From Thioalkalivibrio sulfidiphilus HL-EbGr7 (lineage in GTDB: Bacteria > Pseudomonadota > Gammaproteobacteria > Ectothiorhodospirales > Ectothiorhodospiraceae), in NCBI RefSeq assembly GCF_000021985.1, contig NC_011901.1, forward strand, positions 310,001 through 374,000: a stretch of 64,000 nt of DNA, in the 5' to 3' direction. Of this stretch, positions 8,281-17,003 are shown in pieces. Position numbers and translations under genes: made by a program. The notes under the pieces were generated by a model, which ran no database searches, was not told the DNA's origin, and was given only the letters and a program-made list of their open reading frames with translations. Position 1 is the first letter of the stretch. Every line of letters starts with the position of its first letter.

Positions 8281-9540
8281 ATGCCCAACAACGTCCTCTA
8301 TGCCCAGTCCGGCGGGGTGACCGCCGTCATCAATGCCAGTGCCTGCGGGGTGATCCAGACCGCCCGGGCCCTCCCGGAGACCTTCGGCAAGGTCTATGCG
8401 GGCAAGGACGGCATCCTCGGCGTGCTGCGCGAGGAACTGATCGACCTGGACCGGGAGTCCGAGGAGACCATCGCCGGCCTGCGCCACACCCCCGGCGGCG
8501 CCTTCGGTTCCTGCCGATTCGACCTGGGCGACCCGGACACGCACCCGGAACAGTACCGGCGCCTGGTGGAGGTCTTCCGCGCCCACGACATCGGCTACTT
8601 CTTCTACAACGGCGGCGGCGGCTCCATGGACACGGCGCTCAAGGTGGCGCGCATCGCCGACGAGATGGGCTATCCCATCGTCAGCGTGGGCGTGCCCAAG
8701 ACCATCGACAACGACCTGGCCTGCACCGACACCAGCCCCGGCTTCGGCTCCGCCGCCAAGTTCATCGCCACCGTGGTGCGCGAGGCCAGCATGGACGTGG
8801 AGTCCATGGCCAGTTCCAGCACCAAGGTGTTCATCATGGAGGTGATGGGCCGCCATGCGGGCTGGCTGGCCGCCGCCGCGGCCCTGGCCCAGCAGTCCAA
8901 GGACAGCCCGCCCATGCTGATCCTGTTCGCCGAGATCCCCTTCGACCAGGCGGACTTCCTGCGCCGGCTCAACGACGTGATCGCCACCCACGGCTATTGC
9001 GTGGTGGTGGCCTCGGAAGGGCTCAAGGGACCCGACGGCAAGCTGCTCACCGTGGCCCAGTCCCACGATGTCTACGCCTATACCCAGCTGGGCGGCGTGG
9101 CCCCCATGCTGGCGGGCATGATCAAGGAGAAGACCGGCCACAAGATCCACTGGGCGGTGGCCGATTACATCCAGCGATCGGCCCGGCACATCGCCGCCCG
9201 GGTGGACGTGGAGCAGGCCTACGCCACCGGTGCCATGGCGGTGCGCTTCGCCGCCGAGGGCCACACCGGCTTCATGCCGGTGATCAGGCGCCTGTGCGAC
9301 GCCCCCTACCTGTGGACCGTGGACCGGGTGCCCCTGGAACAGGTGGCCAACATCGAGCAGGGCATGCCGAGGGATTTCATCAGCGAGGGCGGCTACGGCA
9401 TCACCGAGGCCTGCCGGCGCTACCTGCGCCCGCTCATCGAGGGCGAGGCCTACCCGCCCTACGAGGGCGGCCTGCCCCGCTACGTGCGCATCCGCGGCGA
9501 ATTGCTGGAGAAGAAGCTGCCGGCGTTTGAACTCAAATAA
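8281..9540 (+). CDS. 6-phosphofructokinase, PPi-dependent family (atypical donor motif)
   Basis: This 419-residue protein belongs to the PFK family of pyrophosphate-type enzymes of autotrophs and methanotrophs. It shows AQSGGVTAVINAS at the N-terminus, PKTIDNDL (139-146), TSPGFGSAAK and MGRHAGWLAA. The Lys in PKTIDND is the residue associated with pyrophosphate use; ATP enzymes usually have Gly. However, the upstream loop reads NGGGGSMD (110-117), lacking the Asp that normally accompanies that Lys in PPi enzymes. The phosphoryl donor is therefore uncertain. The start at 8281 begins at the conserved N-terminus; the upstream frame is unsupported. It is divergent from fbp. The PPi reaction is reversible, so the pair could set flux direction at this node. 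Confidence 0.88.
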   Translation: MPNNVLYAQSGGVTAVINASACGVIQTARALPETFGKVYAGKDGILGVLREELIDLDRESEETIAGLRHTPGGAFGSCRFDLGDPDTHPEQYRRLVEVFRAHDIGYFFYNGGGGSMDTALKVARIADEMGYPIVSVGVPKTIDNDLACTDTSPGFGSAAKFIATVVREASMDVESMASSSTKVFIMEVMGRHAGWLAAAAALAQQSKDSPPMLILFAEIPFDQADFLRRLNDVIATHGYCVVVASEGLKGPDGKLLTVAQSHDVYAYTQLGGVAPMLAGMIKEKTGHKIHWAVADYIQRSARHIAARVDVEQAYATGAMAVRFAAEGHTGFMPVIRRLCDAPYLWTVDRVPLEQVANIEQGMPRDFISEGGYGITEACRRYLRPLIEGEAYPPYEGGLPRYVRIRGELLEKKLPAFELK

Positions 9541-9560
9541 TTCTCGGTCAGGTGATCATC

Positions 9561-9647
9561 ACGCAGAAACCGCAAAGGCGCAGAGTGCGCAGAGAAATCT
9601 TTTGATCAAAACCTTCGCGACCTCTGCGCCTTTGCGGTCTCTGCGTT
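9561..9647. repeat. Octamer-arm hairpin (CGCAAAG type)
   Basis: The left arm (ACGCAGAAACCGCAAAGGCG, then CAGAGTGCGCAGAG) is complementary to the right arm (CTCTGCGCCTTTGCGG, then TCTCTGCGT), with a loop containing TTTTGATCAAAA. It sits between the phosphofructokinase and HAD genes. Confidence 0.85.
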
Positions 9648-9680
9648 AAACTCGATTATGTGACTGTGGAGGACTGCGGA

Positions 9681-10442
9681 ATGAAACCGATCCGTGGTGT
9701 CCTGCTGGATCTGAGCGGTGTGCTTTACGTGGGGGATGCGCCCCTGGCCGGTGCGCTGGAGGCCCTGACGCGGCTGCAGGCATCGGGCCTGCCGGTGCGT
9801 TACATCACCAACACCACCCGAAGTCCCCGGCGCGAGATCCATCGCATGCTCTCCACCATGGGATTTCGCATTCCAGAGCAAGAGATATTTACCGCGCCGG
9901 GCGCCGTGCGCGCGGCGCTTGAACGCGACGGGCTCAAGCCGTTGCTGCTCATCCATCCCGGGCTTGCCCCGGAGTTCCAGGACCTGGTGACGGACACCCC
10001 CGATGCGGTGGTGCTGGGCGATGCCGGCGAGGCCTTCAGCTATGACAATCTCAACCGCGCCTTCCGCCTGCTCATGGACGGCGCGCCCCTGCTGGCCATG
10101 GGCAGCAACCGTTACTTCAGGGAACAGGACGGTCTGAGTCTGGACATCGGTCCCTTCCTCAGGGCCCTGGAATACGCCGCCGGCGTGCAGGGCACGGTGC
10201 TCGGCAAGCCCTCGGCGGAATTCTTCCACGCCGCCGTGGCGGACATGGGTCTGGAACCGGACGAGGTGCTCATGGTGGGCGACGACGCAGAGGCCGACGT
10301 GCAGGGCGCCCTGGACGCGGACATTCAGGCCTGCCTGGTGAGGACCGGCAAGTACCGGCCCGGCGACGAGGACCATATCGATACCCACCGTGCCCGGATC
10401 GCTGACGATCTCGCTGCACTGGTTGCTGATCTCTTAGCCTGA
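9681..10442 (+). CDS. HAD-superfamily phosphatase, HDHD2/LHPP-like
   Basis: The 253-residue protein starts at the ATG at 9681 with GGAGG eight bases upstream; the earlier in-frame GTG at 9660 lacks a site. HAD motif I is DLSGVLY (Asp10); Ser replaces the second Asp, as is typical of the HDHD2/LHPP subgroup. Motif II is YITNTTRSPR, motif III LGKPSAEFFHAA with the catalytic Lys, and motif IV MVGDDAEADVQGALDA. A C2-type cap lies between motifs II and III. Family members hydrolyse small phosphate esters, phospho-amino acids or pyrophosphate, and the natural substrate is unknown. The gene appears monocistronic between two octamer hairpins. Confidence 0.85.
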   Translation: MKPIRGVLLDLSGVLYVGDAPLAGALEALTRLQASGLPVRYITNTTRSPRREIHRMLSTMGFRIPEQEIFTAPGAVRAALERDGLKPLLLIHPGLAPEFQDLVTDTPDAVVLGDAGEAFSYDNLNRAFRLLMDGAPLLAMGSNRYFREQDGLSLDIGPFLRALEYAAGVQGTVLGKPSAEFFHAAVADMGLEPDEVLMVGDDAEADVQGALDADIQACLVRTGKYRPGDEDHIDTHRARIADDLAALVADLLA

Positions 10443-10455
10443 ATGGAATCGAAAG

Positions 10456-10569
10456 GAAACCGCGACGCAAAGGCGCAAAGACGCGAAGTTTCGCAAAGTC
10501 TTATAAGGGTTTAAAACCCAAAACTCTTTGCGTTCCTCTGCGTCTTTGCGCCTCTGCGTCGCGGTTTCC
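10456..10569. repeat. Octamer-arm hairpin (CGCAAAG type)
   Basis: GAAACCGCGACGCAAAGGCG followed by CAAAGACGCGAAG is mirrored by CTTTGCGTTCCTCTGCG and TCTTTGCGCCTCTGCGTC then GCGGTTTC, forming a long imperfect stem between the convergent HAD and BTAD-regulator genes. It could end transcription from both sides, although there is no T-run. Confidence 0.85.
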
Positions 10570-10646
10570 CAGCACCGATGACCTGCTGGCAGCGATCAAT
10601 GACGTGAAGGGATGCCCGTGAACGGAAATGCTCGAACCGTTCAGCA

Positions 10647-12716
10647 TCACGGTTCGGATATGGAGGCGGGCATCTCGCCCAGCCGTGCCATGAACTCGGC
10701 CCGGCATCGCTCATAGGCCAGGCGGGCATCGCCCTTGCGGCCGCTGTGCAGGTAGGCCTGGATCAGCGCGGACTGGATGTCCTCGGCCAGGGGCTCCAGC
10801 GCCACGGCCTGTTCCGCCAGGTGCAGGAAGGCCTCGTGATCGCCGGCGCCGAGATCGTGATCGAGCAGCCTGCGCACGCCCTTGAGGTAAAGATTGCGCA
10901 GCCTGAGCCGGGCGGACAGGGCCCAGTGGGCATTGTTTTCCCCGGGCAGGAATGGGCCCCGGTAGAGCTGCAGGGCCTCGCGAAGCTGCGCATCGTTCTC
11001 CGCGGCCAGCGCCGCAGTCAGGGCCTGCTCGAAACGCAGTGCGTCAACGAGCACCGCGTCCTCGTTGATGCTGATGCAGCCTTCCCGCCACAGCAGGCTG
11101 TCATCCCGTCCCAGGTGCTTGCGCAGCCGGTGCAGCGTGGTCTTGAGGTTCTGGCGCGCCAGGTCTCCCTCCAGGTCCGGCCACAGGGCATCGCACAGCT
11201 GCGCCACGGGGACCTTGCGGGTGCCCAGGGCGATGATGGCCTGGAGCAGTTCCAGGGGGCGCTGCCGGTTGCCGGTGCCCGGCGAAGCGCTCTCGAGCTT
11301 CACCCCGAAACCGCCCAGGGTGCGGATCTTCACCGGGTAGGGCCAGCTGGCGGGCACCTCGCGACCGACCGGCGGGGCAAGCTGCAGTCGGCAGATGACC
11401 TCCCGGCAATAGTCACGCTCGATGTCCGCCTCCAGGGCCCGGGCAAGGAGGGCGGCCAGTTCCTCGCGCCGCAGAAACGGGGCCGAGTAGCTCTCCAGGG
11501 ACCGGCCCAGGGCCAGGGCCTCGGCCAGTGCCTGAAGGTCCCCATCCACGCTTGTGCCCAGGCGTACGGGATTGAACCGGGCCAGGTAATCGAACCAGCG
11601 GCTGCTGGTCTCCCGTGCGATGGTGTCGATGCGGGCGAGCTGGTCTTCGGCGGCGCTGGCATCGCCCAGGCCGTGGGCGACCAGGGCGGCACTGAGGTGG
11701 TTGTAGGCGGCACCGAAGGGCACGCCCGCCTGGTCGCTGGCCTCGAGGCCCTGTCGGGCGATCTCCCGGGCCACAGGCAGGTTTCCCCGGTGCAGTTCGA
11801 CCAGGGCGGCGATGTGCTGATAGTAGGCCTGGTCCAGGCGCCCGCGCAGGCTGAGGCTGGCGCCCATGGCCGAGAGATGCCTGCCCGCGGCGGGCAGGTC
11901 ACCGGCGGAGAGGGCGGCGTAGATGGCCGGCGCATGGACCAGGAAATCCCACAGCTTCACCCCGTGTTCCTGGCCAAGACGGATGCCCTGGTCGGCCCAG
12001 TGTTGGGCCTCTGCCAGCTGTCCGCGGGACATGTGGTCGATGGCACGCATCACGTGCACGCCGATGCGCACGATGGCGGGTATCTGCGCAGAGTCCGCCA
12101 GGGGGCCGGCCTGATGCAGGATGCGGTTGCGGGCCGGGGTATCACCCACCCAGAGATGGTAGAAGAACAGCCCGAAGGCGAAGGCGGCCAGGCACTGCGG
12201 GCTGCGGTGCCGGTCGATCAGGGCATGGGACTGGGCCACCCAGTGGGCCATGCGCGCATGCCCGGGGCGCCGGTAGGACATGACGCTGAGCATGGCCGCG
12301 CTGGCGCGGATCTCGATCTCCGGCGACGGGAAGTCCGGGTGGCGCTGATGCAGGGTCTCGAAGCGCTCCAGCCAGTGATCGGCGGGATCGAAGTCGGTCC
12401 AGTCGAGCACCAGGCATTCCAGGATGGCCGTGCAGGCCAGGTACTGACCCTGGATGTCGGCTCGCGCCTCGAACTGTTCGAAGGCGCGGGCAAATTCATC
12501 CCGGGCGGCGGCCGGTGACTGGAACATGCGGGTGGTCGCGTCCCAGTAGACCAGCCAGGGTTCACGGGCACGCAAGGCGTTCGGCAAATCGGCCAGGGCC
12601 TCGGCCAGTTCAGTCACGCGCCCTTCGGCCATCAGGCGGGGTGCCTGGCCGAGCAGCTGCGCGACCCGCTCCTGGGTCGGCACCTCGCCGGATGCCGAGT
12701 CTGAGTTCTTTGCCAT
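10647..12716 (-). CDS. BTAD-domain transcriptional regulator
   Basis: This 689-residue protein has two parts. Residues about 1-450 are helical repeats resembling TPR (for example WADQGIRLGQEHGVKLWDF). From about 458 a winged-helix OmpR-like DNA-binding domain begins (VKIRTLGGFGVKLES ... LCDALWPDLEGD ... NLKTTLHRLRKHLG), followed by a bacterial transcriptional activation domain to the C-terminus (ALQLYRGPFLPG, LEPLAEDIQSALIQAYLHSG). There is no ATPase domain, unlike larger MalT or SARP-type relatives. The start at 12716 is preceded by AAGGGGA. The gene lies 47 bases after chrA on the same strand, so co-transcription and a regulatory link with the transporter are plausible but unproven. Confidence 0.82.
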   Translation of the reverse strand: MAKNSDSASGEVPTQERVAQLLGQAPRLMAEGRVTELAEALADLPNALRAREPWLVYWDATTRMFQSPAAARDEFARAFEQFEARADIQGQYLACTAILECLVLDWTDFDPADHWLERFETLHQRHPDFPSPEIEIRASAAMLSVMSYRRPGHARMAHWVAQSHALIDRHRSPQCLAAFAFGLFFYHLWVGDTPARNRILHQAGPLADSAQIPAIVRIGVHVMRAIDHMSRGQLAEAQHWADQGIRLGQEHGVKLWDFLVHAPAIYAALSAGDLPAAGRHLSAMGASLSLRGRLDQAYYQHIAALVELHRGNLPVAREIARQGLEASDQAGVPFGAAYNHLSAALVAHGLGDASAAEDQLARIDTIARETSSRWFDYLARFNPVRLGTSVDGDLQALAEALALGRSLESYSAPFLRREELAALLARALEADIERDYCREVICRLQLAPPVGREVPASWPYPVKIRTLGGFGVKLESASPGTGNRQRPLELLQAIIALGTRKVPVAQLCDALWPDLEGDLARQNLKTTLHRLRKHLGRDDSLLWREGCISINEDAVLVDALRFEQALTAALAAENDAQLREALQLYRGPFLPGENNAHWALSARLRLRNLYLKGVRRLLDHDLGAGDHEAFLHLAEQAVALEPLAEDIQSALIQAYLHSGRKGDARLAYERCRAEFMARLGEMPASISEP

Positions 12717-12763
12717 CCATTCCCCTTTGTCGCTGCCGGCGCTCCTGCCGGGGTGTGCTGTCT

Positions 12764-14104
12764 TTAGAGCAGCAACTGGTAGCCGGCGCCGATGGCGGCG
12801 CAGGCGCCTATGAGGGGAATGATACCCATCTTGAAGCGGAACAATGCGATGAAGGCCGCGATACCGAGCAGCGCCGAGAACCATTCGAAGTCGCCGTCAA
12901 AGCCCTCGGGCCAGAGCACGTGGTAAGCGAAGAACACGGCGAGGTTGAGGATCACGCCCACGACGGCGGCGGTGATGCCGGTGAGTGGCGCGGTGAAATG
13001 CAGCTCGTGGCGGCTGGCCTCCACGGCCGGCGCGCCCACCAGGATGAACAGGAACGAGGGCAGGAAGGTGAAGAAGGTGGCCACCACCGCACCGAGGATG
13101 CCGGCCATCACCAGGGCATCGGGACCCAGGAAGCCGTGGGTCCAGCCACCCACGAAGCCCACGAAGGCCACGATCATGATCAGGGGGCCCGGGGTAGACT
13201 CGCCGAGGGCCAGCCCGTCGATCATCTGCGGCGCCGTGAGCCACTGGTAAGTCTCCACGCCACCCTGGTAGACGTAGGGCAGCACCGCGTAGGCGCCGCC
13301 GAAGGTGACCAGGGCCGCCTGGGTGAAGAACACGCCCATGCGCGTGAGGGTGCCGTCCCAGCCATACAGGCTGAACAACAGGCCCAGCACCCCCGCCCAG
13401 AGCAGCAGGCCGATGGCGACGAAGCGCACCACCCGGGACCAGCGAAAGCGCATCCAGTCCGCGACCGGCGTGTCGTCGTCGATCAGCGCCGGGCCGTAGC
13501 TGTTCTTTCCGCTGCCACCATGCCCGCCGCCGAGCTGAAAGCGTGCAGGCGAGAGCCGCCCCCCGATCCAGCCGATGACGGCTGCCCCGATCACGATATA
13601 GGGGAAGGGCACGTTGAGCGCGAAGATGGCCACGAAGGCCGCCGCCGCTATGGCCCAGAGTGCGCCGTTCTTCAGCGCCCGGCTGCCGATGCGCCAGGCG
13701 GCGTGCACCACGATGGCGGTGACCGCCGGCTTGATGCCGTAGAGGATCGCCTGAACGATCGGCACGTCGCCGAAGGCCAGGTAGATCCAGGTGAGGACGA
13801 TCAGGATCAGCAGCGAGGGCAGCACGAACAGGGTGCCGGCGATGATGCCACCCAGGCTGCCGTGCATGAGCCAGCCGATGTAGGTGGCCAGCTGCTGGGC
13901 CTCGGGGCCGGGCAGGACCATGGTGTAGTTGAGCGCATGCAGGAAGCGGTGCTCGGAGATCCAGCGCCGGCGCTCCACCAGCTCCTGGTGCATCATGCTG
14001 ATCTGCCCGGCGGGGCCGCCGAAGCTCACGAAGCCCAGCTTGAGCCAGTACAGAAAGGCCTCTAACAGGCCGACAGGTGCGGGTTTATCGGTGGGTGTGG
14101 TCAT
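12764..14104 (-). CDS. chrA: Chromate efflux transporter, long-chain CHR family
   Basis: The 446-residue membrane protein has two homologous CHR halves. The first half contains FLYWLKLGFVSFGGPAGQI and LPGPEAQQLATYIGW; the second contains FFTQAALVTFGGAYAVLPYV and LALGESTPGPLIMIVAFVG. The FGGP/FGGA and PGPxxQ-type blocks are the ChrA signatures. About ten hydrophobic segments are visible. The family exports chromate from the cytoplasm, probably by ion coupling, although some members may move other oxyanions. Start at 14104. A BTAD regulator follows 47 bases downstream, and no chrB is present nearby, so regulation by a BTAD protein would be unusual. Confidence 0.92.
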   Translation of the reverse strand: MTTPTDKPAPVGLLEAFLYWLKLGFVSFGGPAGQISMMHQELVERRRWISEHRFLHALNYTMVLPGPEAQQLATYIGWLMHGSLGGIIAGTLFVLPSLLILIVLTWIYLAFGDVPIVQAILYGIKPAVTAIVVHAAWRIGSRALKNGALWAIAAAAFVAIFALNVPFPYIVIGAAVIGWIGGRLSPARFQLGGGHGGSGKNSYGPALIDDDTPVADWMRFRWSRVVRFVAIGLLLWAGVLGLLFSLYGWDGTLTRMGVFFTQAALVTFGGAYAVLPYVYQGGVETYQWLTAPQMIDGLALGESTPGPLIMIVAFVGFVGGWTHGFLGPDALVMAGILGAVVATFFTFLPSFLFILVGAPAVEASRHELHFTAPLTGITAAVVGVILNLAVFFAYHVLWPEGFDGDFEWFSALLGIAAFIALFRFKMGIIPLIGACAAIGAGYQLLL

Positions 14105-14152
14105 GATTGTGGCGGGCAGTATTTATCACCGGCGTTGAAAACACAAAGCCTT

Positions 14153-14242
14153 CAACGCGAAGGCGCAAAGACGCAGAGGACGCAAAGTTAGTTAATCAAA
14201 AAGCCCTTTTGCGTCCTTCGCGTCTTTGCGCCTTCGCGTTGG
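14153..14242. repeat. Octamer-arm hairpin (CGCAAAG type)
   Basis: The arm CAACGCGAAGGCGCAAAG, then ACGCAGAGGACGCAAAG, is complementary to TTTGCGTCCTTCGCG and TCTTTGCGCCTTCGCGTTG. The loop contains GTTAGTTAATCAAAAAG. It lies between the pirin and chrA genes, both on the minus strand. Confidence 0.85.
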
Positions 14243-14262
14243 ATTTTTTTCGTGGACAAGAC

Positions 14263-15183
14263 CTACCGCTCCGGCAGGGGAATGAACTCCACCTCGTCCC
14301 CCGGCACCTTGGGAAACGCGCCGTTCTTCCAGTCCGCCTTGGCCTGCTCGATGCGTTCCTTGCGGCTGGAGACGAAGTTCCACCAGATGTGGCGCGGGCC
14401 CAGCGCCTCACCACCGATCAGCGCCAATTGGGTATCCTCCACCGCCCGGACCGTCACCGTATGGCCCGTGTGAAGCACGGCCATGCCGTGTTGGTCGATC
14501 TGGCTGTCCAGGGCCGCGAGCCTGCCCTTCACCACGTAAAGCGCCCGTTCCTCCGCGCCGTCCGGCAGCGTGAGGCTCTGGCCGGCCTTGAGGGCGGCCT
14601 CCACGTAGAGCGTCTGCGCGAAGGTCCTGACCGGGGACTGCACGCCGTAGGCGGCACCGATCAGGACGCGCACGGGCACCCCGTCCACGTCCACCGAGGG
14701 GATCTGCTCGCGACCATAGTGATGGAAGGCCGGGTCGGTCTCCTCGTCGGCCTCCGGCAGGGCGAGCCAGAGCTGCAGGCCGTCCAGGACATTGTTGGCG
14801 GCCTTGATCTCTTCCCGCTGGCGCTCGGAATGCACGATGCCTTTGCCCGCCACCATCAGGTTGATCGCGCCGGGGGTGATGGTCAGCTCGTTGCCCAGTG
14901 AATCCCGGTGCAGCATCTCGCCCTCGAACAGGTAGGTCACCGTGGCCAGGTTGATGTGGGGGTGGGGCCTCACGTCGACCCCCTGGCCCGGTTCGAACAC
15001 CGCCGGCCCCATGTGATCGAAGAAGATCCACGGCCCCACCATGCGGCGCTTGGCCGACGGCAGGGCGCGGCGCACGGTGAAACCGCCGAGGTCGTGTTCC
15101 TTGGGGACGATCATCAGATCGATGCCGGTGCAGGGGTTTGCCTGCTCGATCGTGTCATCTTCAATGTCGGTCTCGATGCTCAT
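14263..15183 (-). CDS. Pirin family protein (full-length)
   Basis: The 306-residue protein shows the two-cupin pirin architecture. Conserved blocks are GGFTVRRALPSAKRRMVGP (N-terminal cupin), RPHPHINLATVTYLFEGE with the His residues that bind metal, HRDSLGNE, INLMVAGKGIVHSER with a further His/Glu, and a C-terminal pirin_C domain (QSLTLPDGAEERALYVVKG; GPRHIWWNFVSS). Pirins are iron-binding cytosolic proteins, some acting as quercetinases and others as redox-responsive partners. It lies 52 bases downstream of a LysR regulator on the same strand and may form an operon with it. A second, shorter pirin lies on the other side of that regulator. Confidence 0.9.
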   Translation of the reverse strand: MSIETDIEDDTIEQANPCTGIDLMIVPKEHDLGGFTVRRALPSAKRRMVGPWIFFDHMGPAVFEPGQGVDVRPHPHINLATVTYLFEGEMLHRDSLGNELTITPGAINLMVAGKGIVHSERQREEIKAANNVLDGLQLWLALPEADEETDPAFHHYGREQIPSVDVDGVPVRVLIGAAYGVQSPVRTFAQTLYVEAALKAGQSLTLPDGAEERALYVVKGRLAALDSQIDQHGMAVLHTGHTVTVRAVEDTQLALIGGEALGPRHIWWNFVSSRKERIEQAKADWKNGAFPKVPGDEVEFIPLPER

Positions 15184-15235
15184 GTGGGTTCCCTGTCAGG
15201 TCCTGCGGATGGTTCCATGATACATGCCGGGCGGG

Positions 15236-16153
15236 TCACGACGCCTTGATGAACTGATCACGGTCGGTTTCGTTGCCGAACCGCCCCACCAGGAACTCCA
15301 CGAATGTCCTGACCTTGGCCGACAGGTAACGACGGGAGGGGTACACGGCATGGATGGAGATGTCGGCCGGGCAGTAGGCGTGCAGCACCTGCTGCAGGCG
15401 TCCCGAGGCGAGGTCCGGGCCGACGATGAAGGTGGGCAGGAGCGTGACCCCGAGGCCGGCCAGGGCCGATGCCCTGAGGATGTCTCCATTGTCTGCGCAC
15501 ACCGGTCCATTGACCTTGACCGACTCGGTGCCGCGGGGGCCGTGCAGCGTCCAGGTGTCCGGCTTGAGGTCGTTGGCGTAGATCAGGCAGGCATGGATGG
15601 CGAGGTCCTGGGGCACCTTGGGGGTGCCCTGTCGTGCCAGGTATTCGGGCGATGCGCAGAACACCCGTCGGGAGGGTGCGATCCTGCGGGCGATCAGGCT
15701 GGAGTCCTCCAGTTCACCGATACGGATCGCCAGGTCGAAGCCCTCGGCCACCACGTCCACGAAGCGGTCGCTCAGGCTCAGGGAGACCTGCACCTCGGGG
15801 TAGGCCGTGATGTACTCGGGGATGAGCTTCTGGAGGTGCAGGATACCGAAGGAGGTCGGGGCACTCACGGTGAGCCGGCCGCGCGGCCGGTCACTCTGCT
15901 CGCCCGCGATGCGCTCGATCTCGTCGATCTCCTCCAGGATATCGCGGCATCGCTCGTAGTAGACGCGGCCGGTCTCCGTGAGGCTGATGCGCCGGGTGGT
16001 GCGGTTCAGCAGGCGGGTCCCCAGGTGCGCTTCAAGGCGCATCACCGCCTTGCTCACCTGGGCCCGGGAGACGCCGAGCCTCTGGGCGGCGGCCGCGAAA
16101 CCGCCCGCGTTCACCACTTCCACAAAGGTGCTCATGCCGGTCAGCCGGTCCAT
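15236..16153 (-). CDS. LysR-family transcriptional regulator
   Basis: The 305-residue protein has a typical LysR helix-turn-helix at residues about 4-65 (MSTFVEVVNAGGFAAAAQRL; RAQVSKAVMRLEAHLGTRLL) and a substrate-binding domain (GRLTVSAPTSFGILHL; SLSDRFVDVVAEGFDLAIRIG). This matches the CrgA-like subgroup that commonly controls pirin, quinone reductase and nitroreductase genes. It is divergent from a pirin-nitroreductase pair and upstream of another pirin. A dyad at 16163-16190 lies just before its start, consistent with autoregulation and control of the divergent genes. The inducer is unknown; oxidised phenolics or quinones are plausible from the neighbours. Confidence 0.9.
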   Translation of the reverse strand: MDRLTGMSTFVEVVNAGGFAAAAQRLGVSRAQVSKAVMRLEAHLGTRLLNRTTRRISLTETGRVYYERCRDILEEIDEIERIAGEQSDRPRGRLTVSAPTSFGILHLQKLIPEYITAYPEVQVSLSLSDRFVDVVAEGFDLAIRIGELEDSSLIARRIAPSRRVFCASPEYLARQGTPKVPQDLAIHACLIYANDLKPDTWTLHGPRGTESVKVNGPVCADNGDILRASALAGLGVTLLPTFIVGPDLASGRLQQVLHAYCPADISIHAVYPSRRYLSAKVRTFVEFLVGRFGNETDRDQFIKAS

Positions 16154-16162
16154 ATTGTCAAT

Positions 16163-16190
16163 CTATAGGAAACAATTTGTTCACTTATAG
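16163..16190. promoter_or_regulatory. Candidate LysR operator in divergent intergenic region
   Basis: CTATAG-GA-AACAA-T-TTGTT-CAC-TTATAG is an interrupted dyad with a perfect AACAA/TTGTT core. It lies ten bases upstream of the LysR start and about 70 bases before the divergent pirin gene. It fits the T-N11-A style of LysR sites. Binding is inferred. Confidence 0.5.
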
Positions 16191-16259
16191 GCCGTTTATC
16201 TAACAGATTCCATCCTATACGCTCAATTCAGGTCAAATTTCAGACACCGGAGGCGAGTC

Positions 16260-16949
16260 ATGATTGAGGTCAGACGCAGTGAAGAACGCGGCGCGGCGGA
16301 CCACGGTTGGCTGCAGAGCCGCCATACCTTCTCCTTCGCCCGCTACTACGACCCGCGGCACATGGGCGTGTCCGCCCTGAGGGTGATCAACGATGACCGG
16401 GTGAGTGCTGGGCAGGGTTTTCCTGCCCATTCCCACGAGGACATGGAGATCATCAGCTACGTGAAGAAGGGTGTCATCGCACACAGGGACAGCATGGGCA
16501 ACGTGGAGCAACTGCCGGCAGGCGAGTTCCAGCTCATGAGTGCCGGCACCGGGGTGACCCACAGCGAGTACAACCCGTCGTCCACCGAGTCGCTGGAGTT
16601 CCTGCAGATCTGGATCCAGCCCAATGTCTACGGCATCGAGCCGGGTTATCAGCAGAAGCGATTCCCGGCGCGACAGGGCCTGCAGCTGGTCATTTCCCCC
16701 GACGGCCGCGACGATTCACTGCAGATCCACCAGGACGCCTTCCTCTATCACTTGCGCTTGGATGCGGACGGATCGGCCAGTCACGCCCTCGGCAGGGGAC
16801 GTACGATTTATGTGCACGTGGTCTCGGGGGTGCTGAACGTGAACGGGGAGCGGCTGGAGGCGGGCGATGGCGCGCGCATCGGTGAGACCGAGAGGGTGGC
16901 GTTCGTCGCCCTGGAGGACAGCGAGGCACTGGTGTTTGATCTGCCCTAA
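16260..16949 (+). CDS. Pirin family protein, YhhW-like
   Basis: The 229-residue protein is a shorter pirin of the YhhW type. It has ADHGWLQSRHTFSFA at the N-terminus, then GFPAHSHEDMEIISYV (metal-binding His and Glu), HRDSMGN, QLMSAGTGVTHSEYN, and a C-terminal domain with LDADGSASHALG and TIYVHVVSGVLNVNGE. YhhW itself has quercetin 2,3-dioxygenase activity in vitro. The start at 16260 follows a GGAGGCGAG site. It is divergently transcribed from a LysR gene and followed, after a perfect hairpin, by a nitroreductase. A detoxification role for oxidised aromatics is inferred from context. Confidence 0.9.
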   Translation: MIEVRRSEERGAADHGWLQSRHTFSFARYYDPRHMGVSALRVINDDRVSAGQGFPAHSHEDMEIISYVKKGVIAHRDSMGNVEQLPAGEFQLMSAGTGVTHSEYNPSSTESLEFLQIWIQPNVYGIEPGYQQKRFPARQGLQLVISPDGRDDSLQIHQDAFLYHLRLDADGSASHALGRGRTIYVHVVSGVLNVNGERLEAGDGARIGETERVAFVALEDSEALVFDLP

Positions 16950-16955
16950 ATCCAC

Positions 16956-16984
16956 GCGTGCATCGGCCGTCGGCCGATGCACGC
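16956..16984. other. Perfect GC-rich hairpin between pirin and nitroreductase genes
   Basis: GCGTGCATCGGCCG and CGGCCGATGCACGC are fully complementary 14-base arms separated by one T. It begins seven bases after the pirin stop and ends 19 bases before the next start. There is no T-run, so it may be an mRNA stabiliser or attenuator rather than a terminator. Confidence 0.7.
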
Positions 16985-17003
16985 CCGACAGGAGACATGA
17001 CTC

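Noticed and set aside
12515-14065. A long plus-strand open frame (about 516 codons) opposite chrA
   Set aside because: It mirrors a well-supported gene and encodes a His/Gln/Gly-rich product typical of antisense frames in GC-rich DNA. No ribosome site or family motif is visible.
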